Part shown: positions 25,731 through 34,962 of the stretch, piece by piece | Position numbering within the stretch: position 1 is the stretch's first letter | How the letters are laid out: each line of letters begins with the position of its first letter | Assembly: GCA_028688905.1 (NCBI GenBank) | Contig: JAQTXH010000007.1 | Location: 1-64,000, forward strand | Source of the DNA: Acidiphilium sp. | GTDB lineage: Bacteria; Pseudomonadota; Alphaproteobacteria; Acetobacterales; Acetobacteraceae | Reading direction: 5' to 3' | DNA: 64,000 nt | Notes under the pieces: generated by a model | Told to the model about the DNA's origin: nothing | The model's database searches: none | Seen by the model: only the letters and a program-made list of their open reading frames with translations | Translations under genes and position numbers: made by a program

Positions 25731-26576
25731 TTACCCGCCAACAAGCCGCTGCATTTGCTCGCCCAGGCCCTGAACCCCAAGGCGCATGGTCTGGCCCTGG
25801 CGCAAAAACACCGGGTTCGGCTTAATCCCCATCCCGACGCCGGGCGGTGTTCCTGTCGCGATAATGTCACCCGGCATCAGGGCGATGAACCGGCTGACGT
25901 AAGCGACCAACGTACGCACCCCGAAAATCATCGTGCGCGTATTGCCGTCCTGCATGCGTTTGCCATCGATTTCGCACCACAGATCGAGGTTTTGCGGGTC
26001 CGGCACCTCGTCGCGCGTCACCAGATAAGGGCCGGTGGGACCAAACGTCGGGCAGCCCTTGCCCTTGTCCCAGGTGCCGCCCCGCCGTGTCTGGTATTCG
26101 CGCTCGCTGACGTCGTTGACCACGCAATAGCCGGCGACATGATCGAGCGCCTGCGCTTCCGGCACGTAGGAACCCATTTTACCGATCACCACGCCGAGTT
26201 CGACCTCCCAGTCGGTCTCTTTCGAGCCGCGCGGGATCGTCACATCGTCGAACGGCCCAGAATAGGCGCTGCCGGCCTTGAGGAACACGATCGGCTCCTT
26301 GGGGACCGGCGCGCCGGTTTCCGCCGCGTGATCGGCATAGTTGAGGCCGATGCACACAAAATTGACCGGGCGCGGCAACGGTGCGCCGATCCTGGTCCCC
26401 TCGGGCACGACGGGCAGCGACGCGCAATCGATCATCGCGATTTTGCTCAGCCCGCCGGACGCCAGCATGTCGCCATCGATCGCCGCAATATGCCCGGACA
26501 GATCGCGTTTGATCCCGGACACATCGAGAATTCCGGGCCGCTCCGCCCCGATCGATCCATGCCGAAACAGTTTCAT
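25731..26576 (-). CDS. Fumarylacetoacetate hydrolase family protein
   Basis: This 281-residue protein starts at MKLFRHGSIGAERPGI (ATG 26576). The FAH fold is seen from about residue 70: FVCIGLNYADHAAE, EPIVFLK, the metal-binding ETDWEVELGVVIGK, CVVNDVSERE, and GDIIATGTPPGVG. Family members hydrolyse or decarboxylate C-C bonds of beta-diketo acids or act as ureidoglycolate lyases; this sequence resembles the ureidoglycolate lyase/FAHD subgroup, but the substrate is unproven. It is divergent from the aminotransferase gene. Confidence 0.92.
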   Translation of the reverse strand: MKLFRHGSIGAERPGILDVSGIKRDLSGHIAAIDGDMLASGGLSKIAMIDCASLPVVPEGTRIGAPLPRPVNFVCIGLNYADHAAETGAPVPKEPIVFLKAGSAYSGPFDDVTIPRGSKETDWEVELGVVIGKMGSYVPEAQALDHVAGYCVVNDVSEREYQTRRGGTWDKGKGCPTFGPTGPYLVTRDEVPDPQNLDLWCEIDGKRMQDGNTRTMIFGVRTLVAYVSRFIALMPGDIIATGTPPGVGMGIKPNPVFLRQGQTMRLGVQGLGEQMQRLVGG

Positions 26577-26631
26577 CCGCCCGCTCCTCGTCGCTGCTCG
26601 ATCGAGCGGATTTACCGCCCGGCATTCCATC

Positions 26632-26688
26632 CGCGACCACGCCATGGTCGCGAACAGTTTCGTCTCATGCGGTTGCCGCAAGGGCGTC
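26632..26688 (+). repeat. Hairpin repeat, partial copy 3, upstream of the omega-aminotransferase gene
   Basis: GCGAACAGTTTCGTC...CGGTTGCCGCAAGGGCGTC (26650-26688) aligns with the reverse complement of the queE-upstream repeat (51328-51367), with most positions identical. It is preceded by a perfect 8-bp hairpin CGCGACCA/TGGTCGCG (26632-26652), where the other copies carry a different hairpin. It lies in the divergent gap; I see no gene in 26577-26852. Confidence 0.55.
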
Positions 26689-26790
26689 GCCCGCAAGCGA
26701 TCTTGCTCTATGCGCGCACCGGCTTGCCAGCAAGAGCACGGTGAGGGTGATCAGAATATTAAACACAAAACAACCCCGATCCGCCCCAAA

Positions 26791-26819
26791 TTGGGTCTTG
26801 CGTAATTATCGCTTAAAAT
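26791..26819 (+). promoter_or_regulatory. Putative sigma-70 promoter of the omega-aminotransferase gene
   Basis: TTGGGT (26791-26796) and TAAAAT (26814-26819) are separated by exactly 17 bp, 33 bp before the start codon, with GGAAAGGA between. The -10 matches 5 of 6 consensus bases; the -35 is weaker. Confidence 0.45.
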
Positions 26820-26852
26820 ATTAAGCTTCCGCTCCCCGGAAAGGACATCCCG

Positions 26853-28178
26853 ATGAGTCAGGCTGCTGCGCGTTTCAACGAACCGATGAACCATCACTGG
26901 ATGCCGTTCACCGCTAACCGGCAATTCCACGAAGCGCCGCGCATCATCGCCCGTGCCGAGGGGGTGTATTATTGGAATTCCGCCGGTGAAAAACTGCTGG
27001 ATGCGGTTTCCGGACTCTACACCACCCCGGCGGGCCATGGCCGGCAGGAAATCCGCGAGGCGGTGACCCAGCAATTGCAGGAGCTTGACTACGCGCCGCC
27101 GTTTCAGTTCGGCACGCCCGGTTCGTTCCGCCTCGCGCATGAATTGGCACAGATGCTGCCCGAAGGGCTGAACCGGGTATTTTTCGCCGGCTCCGGTTCC
27201 GAAGCGGTCGAAACGGCGCTGAAAATCGCGATCCAGTATCACCGGGTGCGCGGCCAGGGGCAGCGGCAACGCCTGGTCGGTCGGGCGCGCGGCTATCACG
27301 GGGTGAATTTTGCCGGCTGGTCGGTGGGCGGCATGGTCAAGAATCGTGAGGCGTTCGGGCTTGGCCTGCCCGGCGTCGCCCATCTGCGCCACACCCATAT
27401 CGAGGCGAACCGGTTTACCATGGGCCAGGGCGAACATGGCGGCGTCGACCTTGCCGACGATCTCCAGCGTCTGGTCGATCTGCACGGCGGCGACACCATC
27501 GCCGCCTGTATCGTCGAGCCGATTGCCGGATCGACCGGAATTCTGGTGCCGCCCAAAGGATATCTGGAACGGCTGCGCGCCATCTGCGATACCCATGGGA
27601 TTCTGCTGATCTTCGACGAGGTGATCTGCGGCTTCGGCCGCACCGGTCATGCCTTCGCCGCCGATGCGTTCGGCGTAACGCCGGATATCATGACCCTGGC
27701 CAAAGCGATCACCAACGGCAACATCCCGATGGCGGCGGTGGCGGTGCGGCAGGGCATCCAGCAGGCGATTTTCGACGCCGCCGGGCCGGACGCCGTCGAG
27801 TTTTTCCACGGCTACACTTATTCGGCGCACCCTGTCGCCTGCGCCGCCGCCCTGGCGACGCTGAAAATCTATCGTGACGACGCATTGTTCGCGCGCGGTG
27901 CCGCACTGGTGCCGAAATTCCTGGAACAGATCGCCGGCCTCGCCGATATTCCGATCGTCACCGACACCCGCGGCTACGGGCTGCTGGGCGCGGTCGATCT
28001 GGCCACGCAGGGCGGTCCGGGACTCCGGGGTTTTGCCGTCATGCGCCGCTGCTTCGAGCAAGGGTTGGTGCTGCGGGTCGCCGGCGACACCGTTATTCTG
28101 GCACCGCTGTTCATCACCACCGAATCCCAGCTGGACGAGATGTTCACCCTGCTGCGGGGCGTGCTGAAATCGGTCTGA
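26853..28178 (+). CDS. Omega-aminotransferase, probably beta-alanine:pyruvate type
   Basis: This 441-residue class III PLP aminotransferase has NHHWMPFTANRQFHEAPR at the N-terminus, a stretch typical of beta-alanine:pyruvate/omega-amino acid transaminases (BauA/OAPT). Cofactor residues are visible: GSGSEAVETALK, RGYHGVN, FDEVICGFGRTG (PLP-binding Asp) and LAKAITNGNIPM (Schiff-base Lys). It starts 8 bp after GGAAAGGA. The next gene, 42 bp on, is a semialdehyde dehydrogenase, so the pair probably converts an omega-amino acid or diamine to a dicarboxylic acid. Confidence 0.92.
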   Translation: MSQAAARFNEPMNHHWMPFTANRQFHEAPRIIARAEGVYYWNSAGEKLLDAVSGLYTTPAGHGRQEIREAVTQQLQELDYAPPFQFGTPGSFRLAHELAQMLPEGLNRVFFAGSGSEAVETALKIAIQYHRVRGQGQRQRLVGRARGYHGVNFAGWSVGGMVKNREAFGLGLPGVAHLRHTHIEANRFTMGQGEHGGVDLADDLQRLVDLHGGDTIAACIVEPIAGSTGILVPPKGYLERLRAICDTHGILLIFDEVICGFGRTGHAFAADAFGVTPDIMTLAKAITNGNIPMAAVAVRQGIQQAIFDAAGPDAVEFFHGYTYSAHPVACAAALATLKIYRDDALFARGAALVPKFLEQIAGLADIPIVTDTRGYGLLGAVDLATQGGPGLRGFAVMRRCFEQGLVLRVAGDTVILAPLFITTESQLDEMFTLLRGVLKSV

Positions 28179-28220
28179 ACGTTAGATAAATTTGGCCAAA
28201 CACATACGAACAGGGTATCA

Positions 28221-29651
28221 ATGTACAAGGACGTATTGCTGCACATCGGCGGCGAGTGGATCGCGGCGCAATCGGGCCGCACCCTCGATGTGATCAACCC
28301 GGCGACCGAAGACGTAATCGGCACCGCCGCGCACGCCGCGCTCGCCGATCTCGATGCCGCGATTGCGGCCGCTGAGCAGGGGTTTACAATCTGGCGCGCG
28401 ACCTCGGCCTATGCGCGGGCAGCCCTGATGCGCAAAGCCGCCACCCTGATCCGTGAGCGGGCCGACGCCATCGCCCGGATTATGACGATGGAGGAAGGCA
28501 AGCCGCTGATCGAGGCCAAGGGCGAGACCATGCTCGCCGCCGACGTGATCGACTGGTTCGCCGAGGAAGCCAGGCGCACCTATGGCCGGGTCATCCCCGC
28601 CCGCGCCGAGGGGGTTTATCAGCTGGTGGTCAAGGAGCCGGTCGGCATCGTCGCGGCCTTCACGCCGTGGAATTTTCCGATCAATCAGGCGGTGCGCAAG
28701 GTTTCGGCAGCCCTTGCCGCCGGTTGCGCGGTAATCCTGAAAGGCCCCGAGGAAACCCCCGGCTCCTGCGCCGAACTGGTGCGCGCCTTCGCCGATGCCG
28801 GGTTGCCGGCGGGCGCGCTCAATCTGGTGTTCGGGGTGCCCGCCGAAATTTCGGAATATCTGATCCCGCATCGCGCGATCCGGAAAATCTCGTTCACCGG
28901 ATCGACCGCGGTGGGCAAGCATCTCGCCGCGCTGGCCGGGGCGCATATGAAGCGCGCGACCATGGAACTCGGCGGCCATGCGCCCGCCATCGTGTTCGCC
29001 GATGCCGATCTGGATGCCGCCGCCCTGATCCTCGCCGCCAACAAGTTCCGCAACGCCGGGCAGGTCTGCGTCGCCCCGACCCGATTTCTGGTGCAGGACA
29101 GTGTTTACGATCGGTTCATGGAGCGCTTCCTTGGTGCTGTCGCCCAAATCAAGGTCGGTAGCGGACTCGCCGAGGGCACCACCATGGGGCCGGTCGCCAA
29201 TGAGCGCCGCATTCCGGCGATCGAGGGGTTCATTGCGGATGCGCAGAAACACGGTGCCAAAATAGCGGCGGGCGGCAAGCGGATCGGCAACAAAGGGTAT
29301 TTCTTCGAGCCGACCGTCCTGACCGACATTCCGATCACCGCGCGGGTGATGAACGAGGAGCCATTCGGCCCCCTCGCCCTGGTCAACCGGTTTGCCACTT
29401 TTGACGATGCCATCGCCGAGGCCAACCGGCTCGATTACGGCCTTGCCGCCTATGCCTATTCACGCTCGGCTAAAACCGTGACGGCGCTGGGCCACCGGAT
29501 CGAGAGCGGCATGATCTCGATCAACCACCACGGCCTCGCGCTGCCGGAAACCCCGTTCGGTGGCATGAAGGACAGCGGCTACGGCTGGGAAGGCGGAGCA
29601 GAGGCGATCGACGCCTATCTGGCCACCAAGTTCGTCACCCAGGCTTCTTAA
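28221..29651 (+). CDS. NAD(P)-dependent aldehyde dehydrogenase, succinate-semialdehyde type
   Basis: This 476-residue ALDH is full length. Visible motifs are FTPWNFPINQAVRKVSAALAAGC, the cofactor loop SFTGSTAVGK, the catalytic Glu in MELGGHAP (about residue 250), the catalytic Cys in NAGQVCVAPTR (about 284) and NEEPFGPLA. It is most like GabD-type succinate- or malonate-semialdehyde dehydrogenases. It follows the omega-aminotransferase by 42 bp and is probably co-transcribed. The precise substrate is inferred from context. Confidence 0.9.
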   Translation: MYKDVLLHIGGEWIAAQSGRTLDVINPATEDVIGTAAHAALADLDAAIAAAEQGFTIWRATSAYARAALMRKAATLIRERADAIARIMTMEEGKPLIEAKGETMLAADVIDWFAEEARRTYGRVIPARAEGVYQLVVKEPVGIVAAFTPWNFPINQAVRKVSAALAAGCAVILKGPEETPGSCAELVRAFADAGLPAGALNLVFGVPAEISEYLIPHRAIRKISFTGSTAVGKHLAALAGAHMKRATMELGGHAPAIVFADADLDAAALILAANKFRNAGQVCVAPTRFLVQDSVYDRFMERFLGAVAQIKVGSGLAEGTTMGPVANERRIPAIEGFIADAQKHGAKIAAGGKRIGNKGYFFEPTVLTDIPITARVMNEEPFGPLALVNRFATFDDAIAEANRLDYGLAAYAYSRSAKTVTALGHRIESGMISINHHGLALPETPFGGMKDSGYGWEGGAEAIDAYLATKFVTQAS

Positions 29652-29719
29652 AAAGAATAGGTAGCACTTCTCTGGGTCATTGCCCGCGCCAGCGCCGCAG
29701 TTTCCGACCCAGAAAATAA

Positions 29720-29752
29720 AGAGTTTTTTGGTTCTTTTTCGCAAAAAAAACC
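29720..29752. terminator. AT-rich palindrome copy E, likely bidirectional terminator
   Basis: GGTTCTTTTT and AAAAA(A)AACC form a stem at 29730-29752 preceded by AGAGTTTTTT and followed by GCTTGCC. It lies between the convergent semialdehyde dehydrogenase and large glycosyltransferase genes. It belongs to the same repeat family as the elements at 14820, 15839, 17257 and 48679. Confidence 0.65.
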
Positions 29753-29773
29753 GCTTGCCTGAAACTTTGGAAT

Positions 29774-32700
29774 TCAGCCGACCGCGCGCAATCGGGACCG
29801 CCGCTTTGTGACGCGGCGGGCAGCCGCGTCCAGAGTGACCGGGCGGGCGGGCGTATCCAGAGTGACCGGCCGGGCAGCCGTGCCCAGAATGTCGCGCACC
29901 GTGGCATCGAAATGGGCGCGGCCGTTTTCGCGCGCCAGGCGGCGCAGGGCGGCGTCACGCATCGCTTGCCAGACAGTTTCATCGCGGTAGAGCCGGGCGA
30001 TTTCAGCGGCGAAGCGGGTCGCGTCGTTCACCGGCGCTTCCGCGATATCCACGCCGCTCTCCCACCCGAGCTGGCGCACCAGCAGCGACGTCGCGACACA
30101 GGGCAACCCGAATGACGCCGTTTCGTAAACCTTGTAGGGCGTTCCGGCGGCATAGCGCGTCGGTGCGACGAACACACGGTGGGAATTGTAGGCGGGGCGG
30201 ATGTCATCGACGCTACCGCGCACGTCGATATACGGGTTATCGGCCAACTCCGACAAATCGATATCGGGTGCCGCGTAGCCGATGAAGGTCAGAACCGGCG
30301 GTGTGCCCATTTCGGCGATCAGGGCGGGAAGGATTTCATCGCGATACCAGCGCAAGCTATCGAAATTCGGGCTGTCCTGCTGGTGGATGCTGGCGATGAA
30401 CAAAATCCCTTCCCGCGTGCCAAACCCCTTGGGCGTCGGATCGAGATCGCGAATGGTGCCGAGCATCGAAACATGGTCGAGTCCGATGCCGCGCAGCAGT
30501 GCGACCTCGGCGGCGTTCACCGCGGACACGTGCCGGCAGATGTGCGCGTGGCGGAATTCATGAGCCAATGCCTTGGGCAAATCGAACGCGCGTCTCTCCG
30601 GTCCACTGCCTGCGGAGTCGAGCGCCGCCGCCGCGGCATCGCGCGCCGCCTCGATCGCCTCGGTATCGAGAATGAAGGGGGTGCGCGCCGGATCGATCCC
30701 GGCTTCGGCGAAAATCGACAGGGTGCGGTCGAGATTATGGGTCCGTGAAATCCAGATGACATCGAAGAAATCGGCGCGTTCCGCCAGCAGCTGCGGCAAT
30801 GTGATGATGGTACGGTCGTGCAGCACCTCCACCGTGTCCGGCAGGTCGCCGAACAGGCTCATCACGTCGTGTCGCGCGCCGTTGATCGGCAGCACCGAAA
30901 CCCGCCAGCCGGCGGCGGCGATCGCGCGGACCGCATCGTTGGCGCGAACGAAGCCCGAACCGAGCCTTCGCACCGGCACGGTGTCTTCCAGGAATAAAAC
31001 CCGCTTGCCACGACCGTCGAGCGCGCGCGCCTTGATGATATTGTCGCTCGCGCATTCGAATTTGGTCTTGAGAAATTCAGCATGTTTGCGCTTGAAAATC
31101 TGTCGCCCCCGCCGCATCAGCGCCATGGAGGCTTCGGTATTCGCCGCACTGCCGAATTCGAGATGATGAACCACCACATCGGGGTCGTACACGATGCGGT
31201 AACCGCTCTCGATCATCCGCACGCATAAATCGACCTCCTCATAATAGGCCGGCTTGAACCCTTCATCGAATCCGCCGAGGCGCTTGACCAGATCGGTGCG
31301 GCACAGCAAAAACACCCCCGAACAATAATCGACGTCGCGCACGAAGTTGCTTTCCGGTGCTAACGGCGAGGCGTCGCGCAAATAGCCGATCGTGCTGCCA
31401 TCCGCCCAGATGATCGACCCGGCTTCCTGCAAGCGCCCATGGGTGCGGATGATTTTGCCGCCGACCGCGCCGATGGTGGCATCACTGTTCAACCGCGCCA
31501 GCGCCGCCGCGACCGCACCGAACCCAAGCTCGATGTCGTTGTTGAGATAGAGCATGGCGGGGGCGGCAACCGATTCGAGCGCCAGATTGCAGGCGCGGAG
31601 AAATCCCAGATTTTCCGGACTATGAACAATCGTCGCGCCGCGCACATAGGTCTCGATCCGCCGGGTATCGTCGGTCGAGGCATTGTCGATGATGACCAGA
31701 TCGATCGCGCCGCCGAAATTGTTGCGCAGCGACGCCAGCGCTAACATCGTCAGCTCGAATTTGTTATAGAGCACCATCACGACCGCAAGCGCTGCCTCGC
31801 TCTGCGGGGTGAAATCGAGCCGATGGCGCGCGAACAGGGCGATCTGGTTGCGCGCCTTGAGTTCGAACAGCTGCTTGGCCGCCGGTTCGGCGATATCCGG
31901 CACCCGCTCGGGCGGGCAGAAGGCGAGATTTTCTTTCAACCCGATGGTCCGCAAATGGGCGAAGGCGTCGCGCACCCGGCCAGCGTTCAAATCGTCGCGC
32001 ACCCGTGGGTTCATGTCGCGGTAGTACAGCAGGTCGATATCGCCGCGCGGCCGACGCAACTCGAACGCGCCGTACTGGACAAAATGGCGATAGCCGCTGA
32101 CGAAATGCCCCGCATCGACCGCGGCGGCAATGTCGGGGTACGCTTCGCGGTAAAAGGATTCTGAATAGTCCGGCACCGGATCGAACCCTTCGGCTTCGCC
32201 GAAAGCCTGATAGTGATGCAGGGCATTGCGGACTTGCCGCGCCTCGATGGCACTGCGCACGCTCTCATGCGTCGTCTTGTACCAATCCGGCGCAAAATAG
32301 GGCGAGCAAGGCAATTCCGGGCCGGTACCATACAACGCCCAGAGATAATGCGCGAACGGGCCGCGCCGGTCGAGATCGTCGAGCGCGCTGCCCGCCTCGA
32401 TCACCCGGGCGCGGTAATACTGCGGGTCGAACATGAAATGGCCGATCCGCGCCTCGCGCTGGCCCGATTTCAACCAATGATCGTATCGCCCGAAGCAACC
32501 ATGACGGTCGAGATTCTCCAGCGTCATGTCATCATAGAGGCGGCCATATAGCCCATCGTCGAACAACCAGTGCGGCGACAGGCCCCGGTGGCCGTACCGG
32601 CAGAAATGGTCGAACCCGGACCGATACTGTCCCGCGCGCACCAGCGCCGCAACGTCGAGATTCTGTTCGAGATAAAAACGTTCATCGAACAGCGGGCTGG

Positions 32701-32878
32701 GGCTATGGCCCAACCGGCAACCGGCGCGCAGATAATAATCGAGCGCCAGCGATGCTTCGTTTCCGCAACAGTTTGCCGCTTCCCCATAGACGGTCAGATA
32801 CCATTCAGCGTCGAACATCGCCCATGCAGGACGCATATTGTCCGGTGCGCATAATAATTCCGCCGCGGATTTCGACAA
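29774..32878 (-). CDS. Large two-domain glycosyltransferase with N-terminal repeats
   Basis: This 1034-residue protein appears to start at a TTG (32878) with AAGG seven bases upstream; internal ATGs at residues 15 and 21 are alternatives. Residues about 20-330 hold roughly six degenerate repeats of ~55 residues (FDxxYY...YxD...G....HYxxxGxxEGRxPxPxF). Residues about 360-600 are a family 2 glycosyltransferase (VVMVLYNK, VIIDNASTDD, LNNDIE, CSGVFLL, YYEEVDLC). Residues about 630-1000 are a GT-B domain (FIASIHQQDSPN, VFVAPTRYAAGTPYKVYETASFGLP). The last 35 residues repeat a 9-residue unit like TPARPVTLD. It likely builds or modifies a surface polysaccharide; donor and acceptor are unknown. No partner genes adjoin it. 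Confidence 0.9.
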   Translation of the reverse strand: MSKSAAELLCAPDNMRPAWAMFDAEWYLTVYGEAANCCGNEASLALDYYLRAGCRLGHSPSPLFDERFYLEQNLDVAALVRAGQYRSGFDHFCRYGHRGLSPHWLFDDGLYGRLYDDMTLENLDRHGCFGRYDHWLKSGQREARIGHFMFDPQYYRARVIEAGSALDDLDRRGPFAHYLWALYGTGPELPCSPYFAPDWYKTTHESVRSAIEARQVRNALHHYQAFGEAEGFDPVPDYSESFYREAYPDIAAAVDAGHFVSGYRHFVQYGAFELRRPRGDIDLLYYRDMNPRVRDDLNAGRVRDAFAHLRTIGLKENLAFCPPERVPDIAEPAAKQLFELKARNQIALFARHRLDFTPQSEAALAVVMVLYNKFELTMLALASLRNNFGGAIDLVIIDNASTDDTRRIETYVRGATIVHSPENLGFLRACNLALESVAAPAMLYLNNDIELGFGAVAAALARLNSDATIGAVGGKIIRTHGRLQEAGSIIWADGSTIGYLRDASPLAPESNFVRDVDYCSGVFLLCRTDLVKRLGGFDEGFKPAYYEEVDLCVRMIESGYRIVYDPDVVVHHLEFGSAANTEASMALMRRGRQIFKRKHAEFLKTKFECASDNIIKARALDGRGKRVLFLEDTVPVRRLGSGFVRANDAVRAIAAAGWRVSVLPINGARHDVMSLFGDLPDTVEVLHDRTIITLPQLLAERADFFDVIWISRTHNLDRTLSIFAEAGIDPARTPFILDTEAIEAARDAAAAALDSAGSGPERRAFDLPKALAHEFRHAHICRHVSAVNAAEVALLRGIGLDHVSMLGTIRDLDPTPKGFGTREGILFIASIHQQDSPNFDSLRWYRDEILPALIAEMGTPPVLTFIGYAAPDIDLSELADNPYIDVRGSVDDIRPAYNSHRVFVAPTRYAAGTPYKVYETASFGLPCVATSLLVRQLGWESGVDIAEAPVNDATRFAAEIARLYRDETVWQAMRDAALRRLARENGRAHFDATVRDILGTAARPVTLDTPARPVTLDAAARRVTKRRSRLRAVG

Positions 32879-32980
32879 TTCAATACCTTATGATAACAAT
32901 CTAATAAACCTTAATGAACAACAAAAAACGGTACGGTGCAAGCGATATGTCGCATTGCACAATGATCGGCGATGGCGAAA

Positions 32981-34171
32981 TCAGTTTCCGAGTGGATTAT
33001 GCCCAAGCTCTGCCATCGCCCCCCAAGCGGTCGGTGCCAGGGCGGGAACCCGGTAATAATTGAAGGTCTCGGAGTGTGCTCCCGGCCCAATGGTCAGGCC
33101 GGTCGCGAGCACTGTGGCGCTGGTGGTGAACAAAATGCCACCGGGGGCGCGTTGCTGGCGGAGCGTCGTGCGAAACTGTCGCGATTGCGGAGCGTCGCCG
33201 GCACGGCGCAAGGCGAGGGCGGCAAACGCCGTTCCCTCGGTCCAGATCCCTTGGCTGGCGGCGCTGAACCCGATCCCCGCCGGCTGTGCGCGTGGCCAAC
33301 CGAGAGTTGCAAGAGTGGGCGCGATCACCGCCGCGCCGGTCAGCCCGGCGAGATAGGGCCAAAGATTGGCGTCCGCCGCGATCAGCCCGTTGCGCCCGCC
33401 ATCCGGCGTCAGCCCGGCACCGAACAAGCCGGTTTTGGCGTCGCGCATCGCCCGTACCAGCGCCGCCGCATGGGCGGCCTCGTGAGCCATGCCAAGTCGC
33501 CCGAACGCGACCGCGAGATCGGTATTCTGCTCGGTGCTGACCCAGAGAAGTTTTTGCGGCTGCGGCGGAAATCCGAACACGCCACCGGTGAAGCCGCGCG
33601 CGTTGCCGCACTGCGCGACAATCCAGCCCGCCGCCCGCCGCGCCGCCGCATCGTAGCGGTCGCTGTTCACCCCGGCGTCGCGCAAGGCGGTCCAGAGCAG
33701 GATGGCCCAGGCGATCGGGCCTGCCTCGCTCCCCACCTGGTACGGATCTTCCGCCCAGATGTGGGCGCGCGCATCCCACCACCCGGGCAACGCGACCGGC
33801 ACCCGCACCGCACCGGCGCGATAGGCATTGCGTAACCGGCCGTCGCGATAATTCGGATCATGCGCCTGCGCCAGCGCGAACCCATCGGCAATCCGCGCGG
33901 CGTGCAAGGCGTGACCGCCCGCCAGCAGCGCTAGCCCCGCCAGTGCGTTGTCATACGTATAGGCCGCCGGGTCGTTCGCCGGCGCGAACTTCGCGAAGGC
34001 TGCATTCGCCGCCCGGTCCGGATAACTGGCGAGGAGGGCCGGGCCGGGCGGGAGGGCGTCTAGCTGGGTACCAATGGTGGCGATCAGTTGATCGGCGAAC
34101 GGCGGCACCGCCGCGCGCGCCACCATCGGCAGCACCGCGCCCCCCGCAAGCAGGGTGCGCCGCCCGATCAA
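32981..34171 (-). CDS. Exported alpha/alpha-barrel (six-hairpin glycosidase-like) protein
   Basis: This 396-residue protein starts at a TTG (34171) overlapping the previous stop as TTGA; no ATG would preserve the signal. MIGRRTLLAGGAVLPMVARAA is a likely Tat signal. The rest is repeated helix pairs with aromatic turns (YTYDNALAGLALLAGG, GWWDARAHIWAEDPYQVGSEAGPIAWAILLW, TEQNTDLAVAFGRLGM, IWTEGTAFAALAL), the look of an (alpha/alpha)6 toroid such as glycoside hydrolases or polysaccharide lyases. Catalytic residues cannot be assigned. It is coupled to the dienelactone hydrolase gene. Confidence 0.82.
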   Translation of the reverse strand: MIGRRTLLAGGAVLPMVARAAVPPFADQLIATIGTQLDALPPGPALLASYPDRAANAAFAKFAPANDPAAYTYDNALAGLALLAGGHALHAARIADGFALAQAHDPNYRDGRLRNAYRAGAVRVPVALPGWWDARAHIWAEDPYQVGSEAGPIAWAILLWTALRDAGVNSDRYDAAARRAAGWIVAQCGNARGFTGGVFGFPPQPQKLLWVSTEQNTDLAVAFGRLGMAHEAAHAAALVRAMRDAKTGLFGAGLTPDGGRNGLIAADANLWPYLAGLTGAAVIAPTLATLGWPRAQPAGIGFSAASQGIWTEGTAFAALALRRAGDAPQSRQFRTTLRQQRAPGGILFTTSATVLATGLTIGPGAHSETFNYYRVPALAPTAWGAMAELGHNPLGN

Positions 34172-34905
34172 CCGAGCGCGGCCACCAGGGCCTCGGCGGT
34201 GCGGCCATTGGCGATCGTCGCGGCACGGCGATCGTAGTGGACGCCATTCACCCGGGCAAAGGCGTGCTGCACCGCCGGGTAGACATGGGTTTCGATCTCG
34301 GGCTTGTCCTTGGCCCCCGCGAGCACCGCCATGCGGGCGGCCTGATTGGCGAATTCATCGTTCTCGGCCATGTGGATCAGGAGTTTGTGCCTGATACCGG
34401 CGAACTCGGAAACCAGTTTATCGAGCGCCACGCCGTAGTAGGAAACGTTCAAATCGGCGTCCGAGCGCGTCGCCATCATCACTGCGAGCCTGCCACCGAG
34501 GCAGAAGCCGACGGTGGCGACCCGACCGTTGCAGCCGGGCAGTTTGCGTGCCGCCGCCACCGTCGCCTGCAAATCCTCGATCCCTTTATCCTGATCGAAG
34601 GCGTTCATCAGCGCAAACGCCTTGTCCCATTCCGCCTTCGATTTATCGGTGATGTCCACACCGGGTTCGATCCGCCAGAACAGATCCGGGCACAGCGCGA
34701 TATAGCCCATTTCGGCGAGTTCGTGGCAGGTGGCGCGCATCGCGTCGTTGATCCCGAAAATTTCCTGGATCACGACCACGGCCCCCACCGGCGCATGTTT
34801 CGCGGCGGCATCCTTCGGCGTGACGATGTACGCTCTGAAACCGCCACTGCCATCGGTCGCCTCGATTTCGATGCGGCCGGTGGTGGTGGAATTAACCTCG
34901 GTCAT
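34168..34905 (-). CDS. Dienelactone hydrolase family protein
   Basis: This 245-residue alpha/beta hydrolase has the nucleophile in GFCLGG (Cys, about residue 125), the acid in HMAENDEFAN and the histidine in AVQHAFAR. The oxyanion region is VVVIQEIFGIN. Family members open lactone rings (carboxymethylenebutenolidase), but many have other esterase roles. It lies 57 bp after the decarboxylase stop, and its stop overlaps the next start by 4 bp, suggesting one operon of three genes. Confidence 0.92.
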   Translation of the reverse strand: MTEVNSTTTGRIEIEATDGSGGFRAYIVTPKDAAAKHAPVGAVVVIQEIFGINDAMRATCHELAEMGYIALCPDLFWRIEPGVDITDKSKAEWDKAFALMNAFDQDKGIEDLQATVAAARKLPGCNGRVATVGFCLGGRLAVMMATRSDADLNVSYYGVALDKLVSEFAGIRHKLLIHMAENDEFANQAARMAVLAGAKDKPEIETHVYPAVQHAFARVNGVHYDRRAATIANGRTAEALVAALG

Positions 34906-34962
34906 GCAAATCTCCCTGTGCGCTGAGGTGAACGCGCCGCCCTGCCGGACGGCGCGTTCCGA

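Noticed and set aside
25190-25870. N-terminal extension of the pyrD frame
   Set aside because: It overlaps the lipoprotein gene in another frame and has no similarity to PyrD.
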